The translations under genes and the position numbers were made by a program. The notes beneath the pieces were generated by a model that saw nothing but the letters and a program-made list of their open reading frames with translations, did not search any database and was not told the origin of the DNA. This document shows positions 25,875-34,954 of a stretch of DNA of 50,300 nt, piece by piece. The DNA lies in contig NZ_RCIP01000008.1 of assembly GCF_004000275.1 (NCBI RefSeq), positions 1 to 50,300 on the forward strand, in the 5' to 3' direction. Origin of the DNA: Saccharospirillum alexandrii. GTDB lineage: Bacteria; Pseudomonadota; Gammaproteobacteria; Pseudomonadales; Natronospirillaceae. Every line of letters starts with the position of its first letter. Position 1 is the first letter of the stretch.

Positions 25875-26715
25875 CGGTCACCCGCTCAGCGCCTATTGCC
25901 TCCACCGCATCTTCAATGGCGTCCATACTGGCCCGGCCATACGGCACGGTTATCACCGACTGGTCGCAGAACTTGGACAATACCCGGGCTTCACTGTTCG
26001 CCAGCACCGGCGGTGTATTGATCACGATGAAGCGGTCCGGGTAGCGGTTTTTCAATTCGTAAATCAGGTGCTCCATGCCCTGAGATGAGAATTGCTCGAC
26101 GCTGATGCCGGTTTCATTACCGGCCGGTATAACCGCCACCCGATCAATACCCGAAGGATAAATAATTCGATCCAGCCCCAGCGAGCGGTCTTTCAGGTAA
26201 TCGGTAACACCCACCGACAGCGGGGCGGTCACCAGACGTTGCAAATCGGAACCGTACGGGTTGCAGTCGACTAGTAATGCCGAGGAGTTAAGGTCGAGCG
26301 CAAAGGAAATGGCGAGGTTCATCGGCGTCAGAATGGAATTGCTGTTCACGTCGACCGAGGTCAGCATGACAACGATGTTGCCACCGTTGGTGTTGGCGCT
26401 GCCGGCCGTGCTTTTTTCAATGAGCTTGATGCGCAATTCGCGGTAGGCATTGAGCACTGCGCGGTTTTTCATGCCGGAATAGACGAGCTTGTTCTTTTTC
26501 ATATCGGCCTTCGACATCGGATCCGGGTTGGGCATTAATTCAAGTGACGCCTGGCGGGTCAGTCGATGCTCCTGGGGCAGCAGGTCGGTAATAATGTCAG
26601 CCCCCCGTGGCTTTTCGCGTACGGGCTTGGTTTCACTTTGCAGCTCAAACTCAGCCGCCTGGCTGCGTTGTGCCTTGTTTTTCTCCAATGCTCGCAAGAG
26701 CTTACTGTTATCCAT
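25855..26715 (-). CDS. BY-kinase/CpsD-like protein with degenerate ATP site
   Basis: This matches the tyrosine autokinase (CpsD/CapB, XrtA-associated) fold in position and overall pattern: AYRELRIKL near residue 91, LLVDCNP at 147-153, FIVINTPPVLANSEA at 229-243. The ATP-binding residues are not kept. The Walker A region is TSVDVNSNSILT (119-130) with no Gly-Lys-Thr/Ser. The Walker B Asp is Asn233. Only the first Asp of Walker A' (Asp150) remains. There is no C-terminal tyrosine cluster (the end is VVYQQ). It is therefore probably a non-catalytic regulator of the neighbouring Wzz-like protein. It lies 18 bases after that gene, in the same operon. Confidence 0.8.
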   Translation of the reverse strand: MDNSKLLRALEKNKAQRSQAAEFELQSETKPVREKPRGADIITDLLPQEHRLTRQASLELMPNPDPMSKADMKKNKLVYSGMKNRAVLNAYRELRIKLIEKSTAGSANTNGGNIVVMLTSVDVNSNSILTPMNLAISFALDLNSSALLVDCNPYGSDLQRLVTAPLSVGVTDYLKDRSLGLDRIIYPSGIDRVAVIPAGNETGISVEQFSSQGMEHLIYELKNRYPDRFIVINTPPVLANSEARVLSKFCDQSVITVPYGRASMDAIEDAVEAIGAERVTGVVYQQ

Positions 26716-26733
26716 TCGTACTCCGGCACGGCC

Positions 26734-28251
26734 TTACAAGGTTGGCAAAAAGGTGCTGATCAGTTCGGGCGATGCACCAAATACAACAAAGCCATAAACC
26801 GCCAGATACAATAGCACCAACAGCGCCAGAAGAATCAGGCTCCGTTTACTGGCCACCTCACTGACGGCGCTGTTGTAAAGCGGAATGCTGGTCACCAGTT
26901 GCACATGGGCCGGCAATTGCGACTCCATATAACTGGCTGAGCGCACCCGGGGGTCAAACAGCACCAGCGCACCGGTGAGCCCCAGCGGTAACATCAAGCC
27001 AAGCAAGGGCCCCAGCGCTGCAAAATGAACCAGTTGCAAGCCGTCCCATCTGACCGGGTAAGACGGCGGCTCATGAATTTTGTAGGTTACGCCCTGGCCT
27101 TCGATATCCAGAGTCATCGACAAGCGTGCATTTTCCCGGGTCTTTAGCATGTCTTCGTAGACGTCTTTGGTCACCGAATAATCGCGCGTCAGCTCTTGCA
27201 GCCGGGCCTGTTTCGACGCCACTGTCTCGGCACTGGCATATTCGGTTTCCAGCAAACTGTTCAGGTTGGTCAACCGCTGACGCGCTGCACTGAGAGTGGC
27301 TCGCTCGTTGCTGATCATTTCTTTCAGGTTAGTCATGGCCGGGTTTTCCACCCGTTCTACCGCACTGCGCCCCGGGTTATTGATGCGTTCCTGTTCGATC
27401 TGGGTTTCCAGAACGGCCATCTGCTCCTTTAAATTCACGATGTCCGGATGGGTATCGCGATAGCTCAAACGCAGTTCCGCCAGTTGCTCTTCATAGGCTT
27501 CCATGCGGCGTTCACGACTGGTGGGCTCAATGTCTCGCTCTACCGTGAGGAACTCAGGCTCGGTTAGCATCTGGGCTTCAAAGCTGCGCAACCGGGCCTC
27601 ACTGTCCTGTACGGAAAGACGCAGGGTTTGTATTTCATTTTTGATGCCGTTTACCCGGTTGGTCACGCTTTGTTCGGTAACATCGATGTTCTGGCTGTTG
27701 AATTCCTTCAACCGGTTTTCAGCCGCTTCCAGCTGGCGCTGGTAGGAAGCAACCTGTGAGTCGATAAACTCAAAGGCTCCCCGGCTCTCTTCCCGCTTCT
27801 TGCGTGACGTCTCTTCAATAAATTCCTGGGTAACAGCACTCACCACCTTAAAGGCGGTATCGGCATTACTGGAACGATAGCTGATTTCCACGTAGTCGCC
27901 GTTAGCCGAGATTCGCAACCCGTTACGCAGCCGGGGAATGGTGTCGTCAGGGTTCTCAAAACCGCTTTCAATGGCGACTGACCGCAAAATGCGATCGGTA
28001 AAGACGATGTCTCGTGCTTCCTTGGCCCGATCGATACGGGTTATTTCCGCCTGGCCTTCCAGCAGATTACCAATAATATTACTCACGTCCGCATAGAGAA
28101 TGACTTTGGACGAATAGGTTTTGGGCATCATGAACCCGGCAACCAGCACGATCGAAGAAACAGCGATAAACAACGCCGCGATGACATAGCGGTAGCGCAA
28201 GGCTTCCATTTTCAACGACTGCAGTAGATCTTTAATATTACTCGGATCCAT
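26734..28251 (-). CDS. Wzz-like polysaccharide chain-length determinant, exosortase A type
   Basis: A 505-residue inner-membrane polysaccharide co-polymerase that sets chain length and links to the export pore. A first membrane helix lies at about residues 21-43. A long periplasmic region with extended coiled coils follows (SRKKREESRGAFEFIDSQV onward). A second helix lies near 410-432 (preceded by PPSYPVRWDGLQ, typical of Wzz/GNVR proteins). Another hydrophobic segment near 475-495 is common in the exosortase A subgroup. No kinase domain is fused; the kinase-like partner is the next gene. Its start overlaps the export gene by one base. Confidence 0.88.
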   Translation of the reverse strand: MDPSNIKDLLQSLKMEALRYRYVIAALFIAVSSIVLVAGFMMPKTYSSKVILYADVSNIIGNLLEGQAEITRIDRAKEARDIVFTDRILRSVAIESGFENPDDTIPRLRNGLRISANGDYVEISYRSSNADTAFKVVSAVTQEFIEETSRKKREESRGAFEFIDSQVASYQRQLEAAENRLKEFNSQNIDVTEQSVTNRVNGIKNEIQTLRLSVQDSEARLRSFEAQMLTEPEFLTVERDIEPTSRERRMEAYEEQLAELRLSYRDTHPDIVNLKEQMAVLETQIEQERINNPGRSAVERVENPAMTNLKEMISNERATLSAARQRLTNLNSLLETEYASAETVASKQARLQELTRDYSVTKDVYEDMLKTRENARLSMTLDIEGQGVTYKIHEPPSYPVRWDGLQLVHFAALGPLLGLMLPLGLTGALVLFDPRVRSASYMESQLPAHVQLVTSIPLYNSAVSEVASKRSLILLALLVLLYLAVYGFVVFGASPELISTFLPTL

Positions 28252-28901
28252 CAGAGCTCTCCTCGAAACACTGATTTTTCAGGCACGGTTAGAATGTCGG
28301 ACGGCTGTAAAGGATAGTTGGTCTCTATGTCACCCTTGTTTAATATGTCGTCGAGTCGGACTCGGTATTCAACATAACCATCGGGCGTTTCCCGGTTCAG
28401 TACTGCCCGGTTGCCGGCACCGAATGGGCTGACTCCGCCAGCGGCAAGTACCAGGTCGACGACCGTCATGCCATCGACAAAGGCGATCGACACGGCTTCA
28501 TTCACCTGCCCCATGGCCCGCACCCGGTATTGGTAGGCAACGCTGACCGGGTTGGTCACCGTGACGCTGACTTCGGGTGAAATAATAATAACGCCCAGCT
28601 CATTTGAAATGGCAGCCGCCAGTTCTTCGGGCGTTTCCCCTTCGGCTTGCATGTCGCCCATCAGCGGCATGGTGATCAGTCCATCGGGTCTGACGACCAG
28701 ATCCCTGGTTAACTCCTGGTTGCGCCAGACATCAACCCGCAACTGGTCCCCGATACCAATAACATAGGCCTCGCGTTTGTAGGTGATTTCCGGGCCTTGC
28801 CCGTCGATCACACCAGAAGAGGCACACCCGGCCAGAGCCAGGGCCCACATCACTCCCAGGGCGCCCAGCAGAGAACGTTTGCAGCCTAAAACACTCATCA
28901 A
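28251..28901 (-). CDS. Polysaccharide export lipoprotein (Wza-like)
   Basis: A 216-residue outer-membrane lipoprotein that would form the exit channel. The signal peptide ends in a lipobox LAGC (Cys at about residue 26). A poly_export domain follows: YVIGIGDQLRVDVWRNQEL, VVRPDGLITMPLMGDMQAEG. A SLBB-type domain comes next (MGQVNEAVSIAFVDGMTVVDLVLAAGG). It is short compared with E. coli Wza, as usual for exosortase A loci. It overlaps the sugar transferase gene by 4 bases and the chain-length gene by 1 base, so they are cotranscribed. Two Met codons stand at the start; either may be used. Confidence 0.92.
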   Translation of the reverse strand: MMSVLGCKRSLLGALGVMWALALAGCASSGVIDGQGPEITYKREAYVIGIGDQLRVDVWRNQELTRDLVVRPDGLITMPLMGDMQAEGETPEELAAAISNELGVIIISPEVSVTVTNPVSVAYQYRVRAMGQVNEAVSIAFVDGMTVVDLVLAAGGVSPFGAGNRAVLNRETPDGYVEYRVRLDDILNKGDIETNYPLQPSDILTVPEKSVFRGEL

Positions 28902-30295
28902 TGAACTCCTTTGCCGAGCAATACCACTTCAACGGTTTGGATCATGATCAGTATGTCCATCACAAAGCTGTGGTTCTTGGCGTAGTAGAGGTCGTACTCA
29001 AGTTTGCAGCGCGCATCTTCAACCGACGCACCGTAGGGGTAATTCAGCTGTGCCCACCCCATCAACCCGGGTTTGACCGCGTGACGGTGAGTATAGAAGG
29101 GAATGCTGTTTTCGAGATCAACCACGAATTCGGGCCGTTCGGGCCGGGGGCCAACGAAACTCATGTCACCGCGAATCACGTTGTAGAGCTGTGGAATCTC
29201 GTCCAGCCGGGTATTGCGAATAAAGGCGCCCACCCGGGTTACGCGCGAATCCTGCGCTTTGGCCCAGACAGCCTTGCCGTCTTTTTCAGCATCCTGACGC
29301 ATGCTTCTGACTTTGTAGATTTTAAAGGGTTTGCCGTGCTGCCCGGTGCGTATCTGGCTGTAAACGAACGGCCGGCCCGACTCCAGATAAACCGCCGCAA
29401 AGACAAACAACATGATGGGCGCCAGCAGTATGGCCAGCGCTACGCTAACCACCAGGTCGAACAGGCGCTTGATGGCATCGCGCGCCTTGGATGCCTTGAA
29501 GCCGTCGGAAAAGATGATCCACGATGGTTGCAACAGAGTCAGGTCAATGCGGTTGAGCTCGCGTTCGTAAAACGCCTGGGCACTTGAAATTTGCACGCCC
29601 CCGAGCTTGCAGCGTATCAGGTCGTCGAGCGGGAACTGGGCGCCCTCGGTGCGCCGGCGCTCCTGTGTTGCAACGACAATCTCGGAGATACGGTTGTTTT
29701 TGCAAAAGGTAAAGAGGTCATCCGGTGTTGGCATGCAAGCATGGGCGGGCAACGCTTCTTCCTCGCTGCCCAGATACCCGACAATGCGAACCCCCAGGCT
29801 GCGCCGGTAGCGCTCATACTCACGATGAATCTGACCGGCTAACTGGCCGGTGCCAAGGACCAGGATACGGCGCGACAGCTGGTCTGAGTCGACCAGATGC
29901 ACAAAGGCCCGCCGCACCAGCAGGGTGATGCCGGTTGAGATCATCACCGCCCAGAACAGGTTGGAGCTGCCCACATCGAGCGCGGGCCAGATGACCGTAA
30001 CAACCGATAACCCCAGCGACCCCAGAAAACAGAAGGCAACCAGGGTTCGAAAAAACATGGCGGCAAAGCCTTCACGCATCATCGCCAGGTACACCCCCAT
30101 GGCCAGGGAACCGGCACTGAGCAGGGAGGCATATAACAGGGACGACCAGAGACTGTAAGAGACCGGCACCAGGTCGAGCGCTTGCTGGATCTCGCTGAGT
30201 ACGTAAAAACTCAGAAACAGCACCAGAAACTCGAGCAGACCGAGCGCCAGGTAGGGGACGTGCAGATAATGTTTTCGAATACGGATATACGACAC
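28898..30295 (-). CDS. Exopolysaccharide phosphoglycosyl transferase (EpsB/WcaJ-like)
   Basis: A 465-residue polyprenyl-phosphate sugar-1-phosphate transferase that starts repeat-unit synthesis on undecaprenyl phosphate. Four N-terminal membrane helices (to about residue 125) precede a CoA-binding-like domain (RRILVLGTGQLAGQI). A reentrant/membrane helix follows near 285 and then the catalytic domain with YSQIRTGQHGKPFKIYKVRSM and the PGLMGWAQLNYPYG end motif. This is the large, exosortase-associated type. The GTG at 30295 is preferred over the upstream start at 30334: AAGGAAG lies 5 bases before it and the protein then begins at SYIRIRKHYL, close to the first helix. It heads the minus-strand export operon. 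Confidence 0.9.
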   Translation of the reverse strand: MSYIRIRKHYLHVPYLALGLLEFLVLFLSFYVLSEIQQALDLVPVSYSLWSSLLYASLLSAGSLAMGVYLAMMREGFAAMFFRTLVAFCFLGSLGLSVVTVIWPALDVGSSNLFWAVMISTGITLLVRRAFVHLVDSDQLSRRILVLGTGQLAGQIHREYERYRRSLGVRIVGYLGSEEEALPAHACMPTPDDLFTFCKNNRISEIVVATQERRRTEGAQFPLDDLIRCKLGGVQISSAQAFYERELNRIDLTLLQPSWIIFSDGFKASKARDAIKRLFDLVVSVALAILLAPIMLFVFAAVYLESGRPFVYSQIRTGQHGKPFKIYKVRSMRQDAEKDGKAVWAKAQDSRVTRVGAFIRNTRLDEIPQLYNVIRGDMSFVGPRPERPEFVVDLENSIPFYTHRHAVKPGLMGWAQLNYPYGASVEDARCKLEYDLYYAKNHSFVMDILIMIQTVEVVLLGKGVH

Positions 30296-30527
30296 AGTAG
30301 CTTCCTTGCCCAATGATCTGGAACGATGACCCAATTGGCTAGCACCAATGAGACAGCCAACTCCGATGGCTATCGCGCATTATGGTGCTCTTTTTCCATG
30401 AAAATCACAAGTACTGCCCTAGTGCATATTGTTAACAGAAGCAGTAAACTCGCCCTTCAAAGGATAGCCAACCCGGCAGCGTTGTTCCAACGTTTGATAC
30501 CCGGGTACGATGTTACAGGATGTAGCC

Positions 30528-31451
30528 ATGCTTGCCCGAACCACCACAGCCAACTCCCCAGCGCCGATCAACGCCATGACCATTGATGTGGAAGACTATT
30601 TTCACACCCTGGCGCTGTCTGGTGCGGTCTCCCGGGCCGACTGGCACCGCTTGCCCTCCCGCGTTGAAATGAACACTGATCGGTTGCTAGAGCTGTTCGA
30701 GCAGCAGGATGTCAAAGCCACTTTTTTCATTCTTGGCTGGGTGGCTGAGCGGTTTCCCAACCTGGTGCATCGCATTGCCGCCGGCGGCCACGAGATTGGC
30801 TGTTATGGCTACCACCATGAATCGGCACACGATCAGTTACCCGCAACGTTTCGCGAAGAAACCCGCCGTGCCAAATTCCTGCTTGAAGATCTGACCGGGC
30901 AACGCATAGACGGCTATCGTGCCGTCAACTGCTCGGTCACCCGCAGTTCGCTATGGGTGTTGGATGTACTGGTCGAGCTTGGGTTCAAGTGGGACGCCAG
31001 CATCTACCCGATCTACCACGACCAGTATGGCCTTCCGGAAACGCCTTCAGAACCTTACACCATCATTACCCGGTCGGGCCGGAGCTTGTCTGAGTTTCCG
31101 TTTACCACCACCCATTTCATGGGCTTGCAGGTGCCGGTATCCGGCGGTGGCTCATTTCGGCAGATGCCCTACCCGCTGTTCCGCTATCTGTTTCGGGCAG
31201 CGGGCCAGAGTGGCAACACCCCGCGGGTGTTCTATCTGCACCCCTGGGAAATCGACCCGGAACAACCGCATTTCAGTGGCTTGAGCCTGGTATCCCGGCT
31301 GCGTCATTACCGCCACCTTAAGCCTTGTTTCAAGCAGTTTAAGCGCCTGCTTGATGACTTTCAGTTTACCACGCTGAGCCAAAGCTTTACCGGCCATCGC
31401 TGGGCAACGACCTACACCAATCTGGACGGTTCGCTCGTTCAATTGACCTGA
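30528..31451 (+). CDS. Exosortase A-associated polysaccharide deacetylase paralogue, altered metal site
   Basis: A 307-residue NodB-family protein of the exosortase A subgroup. TIDVEDYF at residues 18-25 has the catalytic Asp, and KATFFILGWVAERFP and YLHPWEIDP match the subgroup. The metal motif is changed: the family (and the copy at 32.9 kb) has SHGYSH, whereas this protein has CYGYHH, with Tyr93 where the first His should be. The YRAASYSITH segment of the other copy is YRAVNCSVTR here. It may be inactive or bind metal differently. The ATG at 30528 has AGGA at the right spacing; an ATG at 30510 is also open. The UDP-sugar dehydrogenase follows 37 bases downstream. Confidence 0.85.
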   Translation: MLARTTTANSPAPINAMTIDVEDYFHTLALSGAVSRADWHRLPSRVEMNTDRLLELFEQQDVKATFFILGWVAERFPNLVHRIAAGGHEIGCYGYHHESAHDQLPATFREETRRAKFLLEDLTGQRIDGYRAVNCSVTRSSLWVLDVLVELGFKWDASIYPIYHDQYGLPETPSEPYTIITRSGRSLSEFPFTTTHFMGLQVPVSGGGSFRQMPYPLFRYLFRAAGQSGNTPRVFYLHPWEIDPEQPHFSGLSLVSRLRHYRHLKPCFKQFKRLLDDFQFTTLSQSFTGHRWATTYTNLDGSLVQLT

Positions 31452-31488
31452 CTGACCACTGGCAACCACACTCTCACAGGATGTGACT

Positions 31489-32826
31489 ATGACCCAAAAA
31501 CACTCCAATCCCGCTCTCGATCCCGCCCCGGCGGATCATTCGCCCCACAACCGCCGTATCTCCATCATCGGCCTGGGGTATGTTGGCCTGCCGGTCGCCG
31601 TCGCTTTTGGGCACCAGCATGGCTGCGTTGGTTTCGACGTGAACACCAGCCGCATCCAACAGCTTCAGCAGGGCGACGATCATACCGGCGAAGTGGCTAT
31701 TGAGGACCTGAACCAGGCTGACATTCTGTTTACCAGCGATGCGGCCGACCTTGCACGGGCCGATTTTCACATCGTCTGCGTACCGACGCCGATTAACGAT
31801 TCAAAGCAACCCGACCTGACGCCGCTGATCAGAGCCTCTGAGACGCTGGGCCCCCACCTGAAAACCGGCGACATCGTCGTGTATGAGTCAACCGTCTACC
31901 CGGGCACCACTGAAGAAGACTGCGTGCCGGTGCTCGAACGCACCTCGGGCCTGACCTGCGGGGTGGATTTCTTTGTCGGCTATTCGCCCGAGCGAATCAA
32001 CCCGGGGGATCGTGAGCGTACTTTTACCAATATTCTGAAAATCGTGTCTGGCCAGACACCGGAAATTCTCGAGATCGTCGCCCGGGTGTATGAATCGGTG
32101 GTGACGGCCGGCGTGCATCGGGCACCCTCCATCAAAGTGGCCGAAGCAGCCAAGGTGATCGAGAACACCCAACGCGACCTTAATATTGCATTGATGAATG
32201 AGCTGGCCATTATTTTTAATCACATGAACATCGACACCACCGAAGTTCTGGAAGCCGCCGGTACCAAGTGGAATTTCCTGCCCTTCAAACCCGGCCTGGT
32301 TGGGGGGCACTGCATCGGTGTAGATCCTTATTATTTGACACACAAAGCTGAGAAACTTGGCTATCACCCGGATGTTATTTTAGCTGGCCGCCGAATTAAT
32401 GACGGCATGGGTGAATTTCTGGCAACCCAGATTGTGAAACAACTGGTGGCAAGAAATCAGCCGGTTAAAGGCGCACGGCTCGGCATTTTCGGTATTACGT
32501 TTAAAGAAAACTGCCCCGACATTCGCAATTCGAAAGTCATTGATGTCATTCGCAGTCTGCGCAGCTGGGATGTTGAGGTGTTCGTTCATGACCCGCACGC
32601 CGATGAAGCCGACACCTTGCATGAATACGGTCTGCCGCTGGCAAAACTGGAAGACCTGAATCAGCTGGATGGCATCGTTATCGCCGTCGCCCATAACGAA
32701 TACCGGGCCATGACCCCAGCCGACCTAAAAGGCATGTTGGTTCCGGGGGCGGGCGCATTCGACATAAAATGCATTCTCGATCGGGCCCGGTGCGCTGAGC
32801 TGCAGCTACCGGTCTGGCGTCTGTAA
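31489..32826 (+). CDS. UDP-N-acetyl-hexosamine/UDP-sugar 6-dehydrogenase (TviB/WbpA-like)
   Basis: A 445-residue NAD-dependent enzyme that oxidises C6 of a UDP-sugar to the uronic acid in two steps, supplying an acidic precursor for the polysaccharide. The N-terminal Rossmann motif is IIGLGYVGLP. The catalytic Cys lies in GGHCIGVDPYY near residue 270. The C-terminal UDP-binding domain contains LGIFGITFKENCPDIRNSKV. Overall layout is closest to TviB/WbpA-type UDP-GlcNAc/GalNAc dehydrogenases, so an N-acetyl-hexosaminuronic acid is the likely product. The ATG at 31489 is chosen for spacing from AGGA; a GTG two codons earlier is possible. It lies between two deacetylase paralogues. Confidence 0.88.
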   Translation: MTQKHSNPALDPAPADHSPHNRRISIIGLGYVGLPVAVAFGHQHGCVGFDVNTSRIQQLQQGDDHTGEVAIEDLNQADILFTSDAADLARADFHIVCVPTPINDSKQPDLTPLIRASETLGPHLKTGDIVVYESTVYPGTTEEDCVPVLERTSGLTCGVDFFVGYSPERINPGDRERTFTNILKIVSGQTPEILEIVARVYESVVTAGVHRAPSIKVAEAAKVIENTQRDLNIALMNELAIIFNHMNIDTTEVLEAAGTKWNFLPFKPGLVGGHCIGVDPYYLTHKAEKLGYHPDVILAGRRINDGMGEFLATQIVKQLVARNQPVKGARLGIFGITFKENCPDIRNSKVIDVIRSLRSWDVEVFVHDPHADEADTLHEYGLPLAKLEDLNQLDGIVIAVAHNEYRAMTPADLKGMLVPGAGAFDIKCILDRARCAELQLPVWRL

Positions 32827-32853
32827 CCGCGGTATGTCCGCAGGAGAGTTCAC

Positions 32854-33771
32854 ATGAGCCAAAACACCAAGCCCGACCCGACCCGAGCCGTTCACGCGCT
32901 GAGCATCGATGTGGAAGATTACTTTCACGTCGCGGCCATGGCCAAGGTGGTCAAACCGGCTGACTGGGATGCGATGCCTTCCCGGGTAGAAGCCAACACA
33001 GAGGCGCTGCTTCAGTTGTTTGAACGCAAAGGCGTCAAGGCGACGTTTTTTGTCCTCGGTTGGGTCGCCGAACGCTACCCACAGCTGATTCGCCGACTGG
33101 CTGACCACGGTCATGAAATCGCGTCGCACGGTTACAGCCACCAACTTATTTACAATCAGACACGCGACGTTTTCACCGAAGAAACCCGACGTTCCAAAGC
33201 CTTGCTTGAAGACATTGTTCAGCAACCGGTCACGGGCTATCGCGCGGCCAGTTATTCCATTACCCATCGTTCACTCTGGGCACTCGATGTACTGACCGAA
33301 CTCGGCTTTACCTGGGATTCCAGCATTTTCCCGATCCGCCACGACAACTACGGCATTCCCGGTTCCCCGCGCGAGCCTTACCTGCTGCAAGCCGCTAACG
33401 GGCAAACCTTGCGTGAGTTTCCGTTAACCACCGCGCAGATTATGGGCCTCTCGATTCCGGCTGCTGGTGGTGGTTATTTTCGTCAATTTCCTTATCCTGT
33501 ATTCCGACAGTTGTTTCGCCAGGCGAGCCAGGGGGACAGCGTTCCCCAAATGTTCTATCTACACCCCTGGGAAATCGACCCGGATCAACCCCGGTTCGAT
33601 GCCGCCAGCTGGTTTTCACGATTCAGACACTACACGAATCTGGACCGGTGCTATGCTCGCCTGGAGCGACTGCTGGATGATTTTCAGTTTGATACCGTGT
33701 CGAACAGTTACCGGCAGTATCAACCGGCAGACACGGTGTTTTTTGCCAGTGAACTTGGAAGAGCGGTCTGA
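32854..33771 (+). CDS. Exosortase A-associated polysaccharide deacetylase
   Basis: A 305-residue NodB-family deacetylase with all expected residues: SIDVEDYF (catalytic Asp and metal Asp near residues 19-22), the metal motif SHGYSH (His92 and His96), YRAASYSITH, and YLHPWEIDP near residue 235. It is closely similar along its length to the altered copy at 30.5 kb, so the two are paralogues flanking the dehydrogenase gene. No signal peptide is seen. It would trim acetyl groups from the polymer or its lipid-linked unit. The start follows CAGGAG, 27 bases after the dehydrogenase stop. The ATPase gene begins 75 bases downstream. Confidence 0.93.
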   Translation: MSQNTKPDPTRAVHALSIDVEDYFHVAAMAKVVKPADWDAMPSRVEANTEALLQLFERKGVKATFFVLGWVAERYPQLIRRLADHGHEIASHGYSHQLIYNQTRDVFTEETRRSKALLEDIVQQPVTGYRAASYSITHRSLWALDVLTELGFTWDSSIFPIRHDNYGIPGSPREPYLLQAANGQTLREFPLTTAQIMGLSIPAAGGGYFRQFPYPVFRQLFRQASQGDSVPQMFYLHPWEIDPDQPRFDAASWFSRFRHYTNLDRCYARLERLLDDFQFDTVSNSYRQYQPADTVFFASELGRAV

Positions 33772-33846
33772 CCCCGATGACCAGATCTGTCATCACCCCT
33801 AAAACTGTTCGGTGCCCACGACTGGCACCCAACTGGATGCAATAAC

Positions 33847-34893
33847 ATGTACCTCGAACATTTCGGTCTGCAACGTCACCCGTTCCGGATGGCGCCGGAA
33901 GATGACTTCATTTATATGAGTCAGCAGCATTCGCGCGCGTTCGTGTATATGGATTCGGCTGTCTGGAGTCCTGAAGGCTTTGTCGTCATCAGCGGCGAAA
34001 TTGGGTCGGGCAAGACAACCTTGCTCAAGAAATTGATGCGTGGCCTGAATCAGGATCTGAAGCTGTTTCACATTGCCTACACCAACCTGAAATCGGATGA
34101 TCTGTTCCACCTGATTGTCCGCCAGGCTGGTTTGCCGTATGACGATAAGAACAAGGTATCGATGCTGCTGGCGATTAACGACTATTTGCAAAAACTGTCG
34201 GACGATGGCGTACCCGTGGTACTGGCAGTGGATGAAGCGCAAAACCTGAGCCGCGAAAACCTGGAAGACATTCGCATGCTATCGGGCCTGGAGGGTAAGG
34301 GTGGCCCGGTGATGCGAGTCATCCTGCTGGGCCAGCCCGAATTGAAAGACGCCATCTACAACATTCCGCAGCTGGCACAGCGCGTTAAACTCTTTTTTCA
34401 CCTCAACGGCCTGAGCGCGAAGGAGACTGGTGAGTACATTGATCATCGCCTCTTTATTGCCGGTTACGAAGGCGACACCCTGTTTAACGCCGACACGGTG
34501 CAACAGGTTTATGCACTCAGCAAAGGGATTCCCCGGTTGATCAACAAGTTATGCGACGGCCTGATGCTGTGCGCCTATTCCGACGATCGCCCTCACCTTA
34601 ACGCCGCCGATCTGGTCGAAATTCGCCAGGACCTGATGGGTGAGACCTTTATGGCCCATATGGAAGCGGAAACCGGCGACGAAGAGAAACCGTCGGGCAC
34701 AGTGGACAACTCAACCGCAGTTGCCGACACGCCAACGGTCAGCGAGCAAGCGTCAGCCCCGACCGACGATACGGCCCTGGGCCGCATTGCCAGCGCGCTC
34801 GAACGCATCGATGCCAAACTCGACCGGCTGGTCAGCCAACAAGACACGCCGCCCAGCAATGTTAAACCGCTGAACCCCAAGCGCCGGAGTTAA
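33847..34893 (+). CDS. Exosortase A-associated AAA ATPase (ExeA/GspA-like)
   Basis: A 348-residue AAA ATPase of the ExeA/GspA-like group that accompanies exosortase A clusters. It starts with MYLEHFGLQRHPFRMAPEDD, the group's signature. Walker A is GEIGSGKTT near residue 55, Walker B is VLAVDEAQNL near 125, and sensor region GQPEL follows. After about residue 265 the tail is low-complexity and acidic (Thr/Ala/Asp-rich), ending with a short predicted helix ALERIDAKLDRLVSQQ. ExeA homologues bind peptidoglycan through an extra domain, which is absent here. Its precise role is not established; assembly of the export machinery is a common guess. It is the last gene of the locus. Confidence 0.9.
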   Translation: MYLEHFGLQRHPFRMAPEDDFIYMSQQHSRAFVYMDSAVWSPEGFVVISGEIGSGKTTLLKKLMRGLNQDLKLFHIAYTNLKSDDLFHLIVRQAGLPYDDKNKVSMLLAINDYLQKLSDDGVPVVLAVDEAQNLSRENLEDIRMLSGLEGKGGPVMRVILLGQPELKDAIYNIPQLAQRVKLFFHLNGLSAKETGEYIDHRLFIAGYEGDTLFNADTVQQVYALSKGIPRLINKLCDGLMLCAYSDDRPHLNAADLVEIRQDLMGETFMAHMEAETGDEEKPSGTVDNSTAVADTPTVSEQASAPTDDTALGRIASALERIDAKLDRLVSQQDTPPSNVKPLNPKRRS

Positions 34894-34904
34894 ACCTGCA
34901 AGCC

Positions 34905-34941
34905 AGTCGCCCTGAACCCTTCCAGGGGGGTTAGGGCGACT
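34905..34941. terminator. Strong hairpin between converging ATPase and hemH genes
   Basis: The arms AGTCGCCCTGAACCC and GGGTTAGGGCGACT pair almost fully, with one bulged G, and close on a short loop. No U-tract follows on either strand, so it may be a bidirectional stem stopping or stabilising both converging transcripts. Confidence 0.5.
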
Positions 34942-34954
34942 ACCGGATGCCGGT

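Noticed and set aside
30342-30358. Possible sigma-54 promoter (TTGGCTG..TTGG, minus strand) upstream of the phosphoglycosyl transferase gene
   Set aside because: The spacing is right, but the essential GC of the -12 element reads GG and the -24 element lacks AC, so it is too weak to call.
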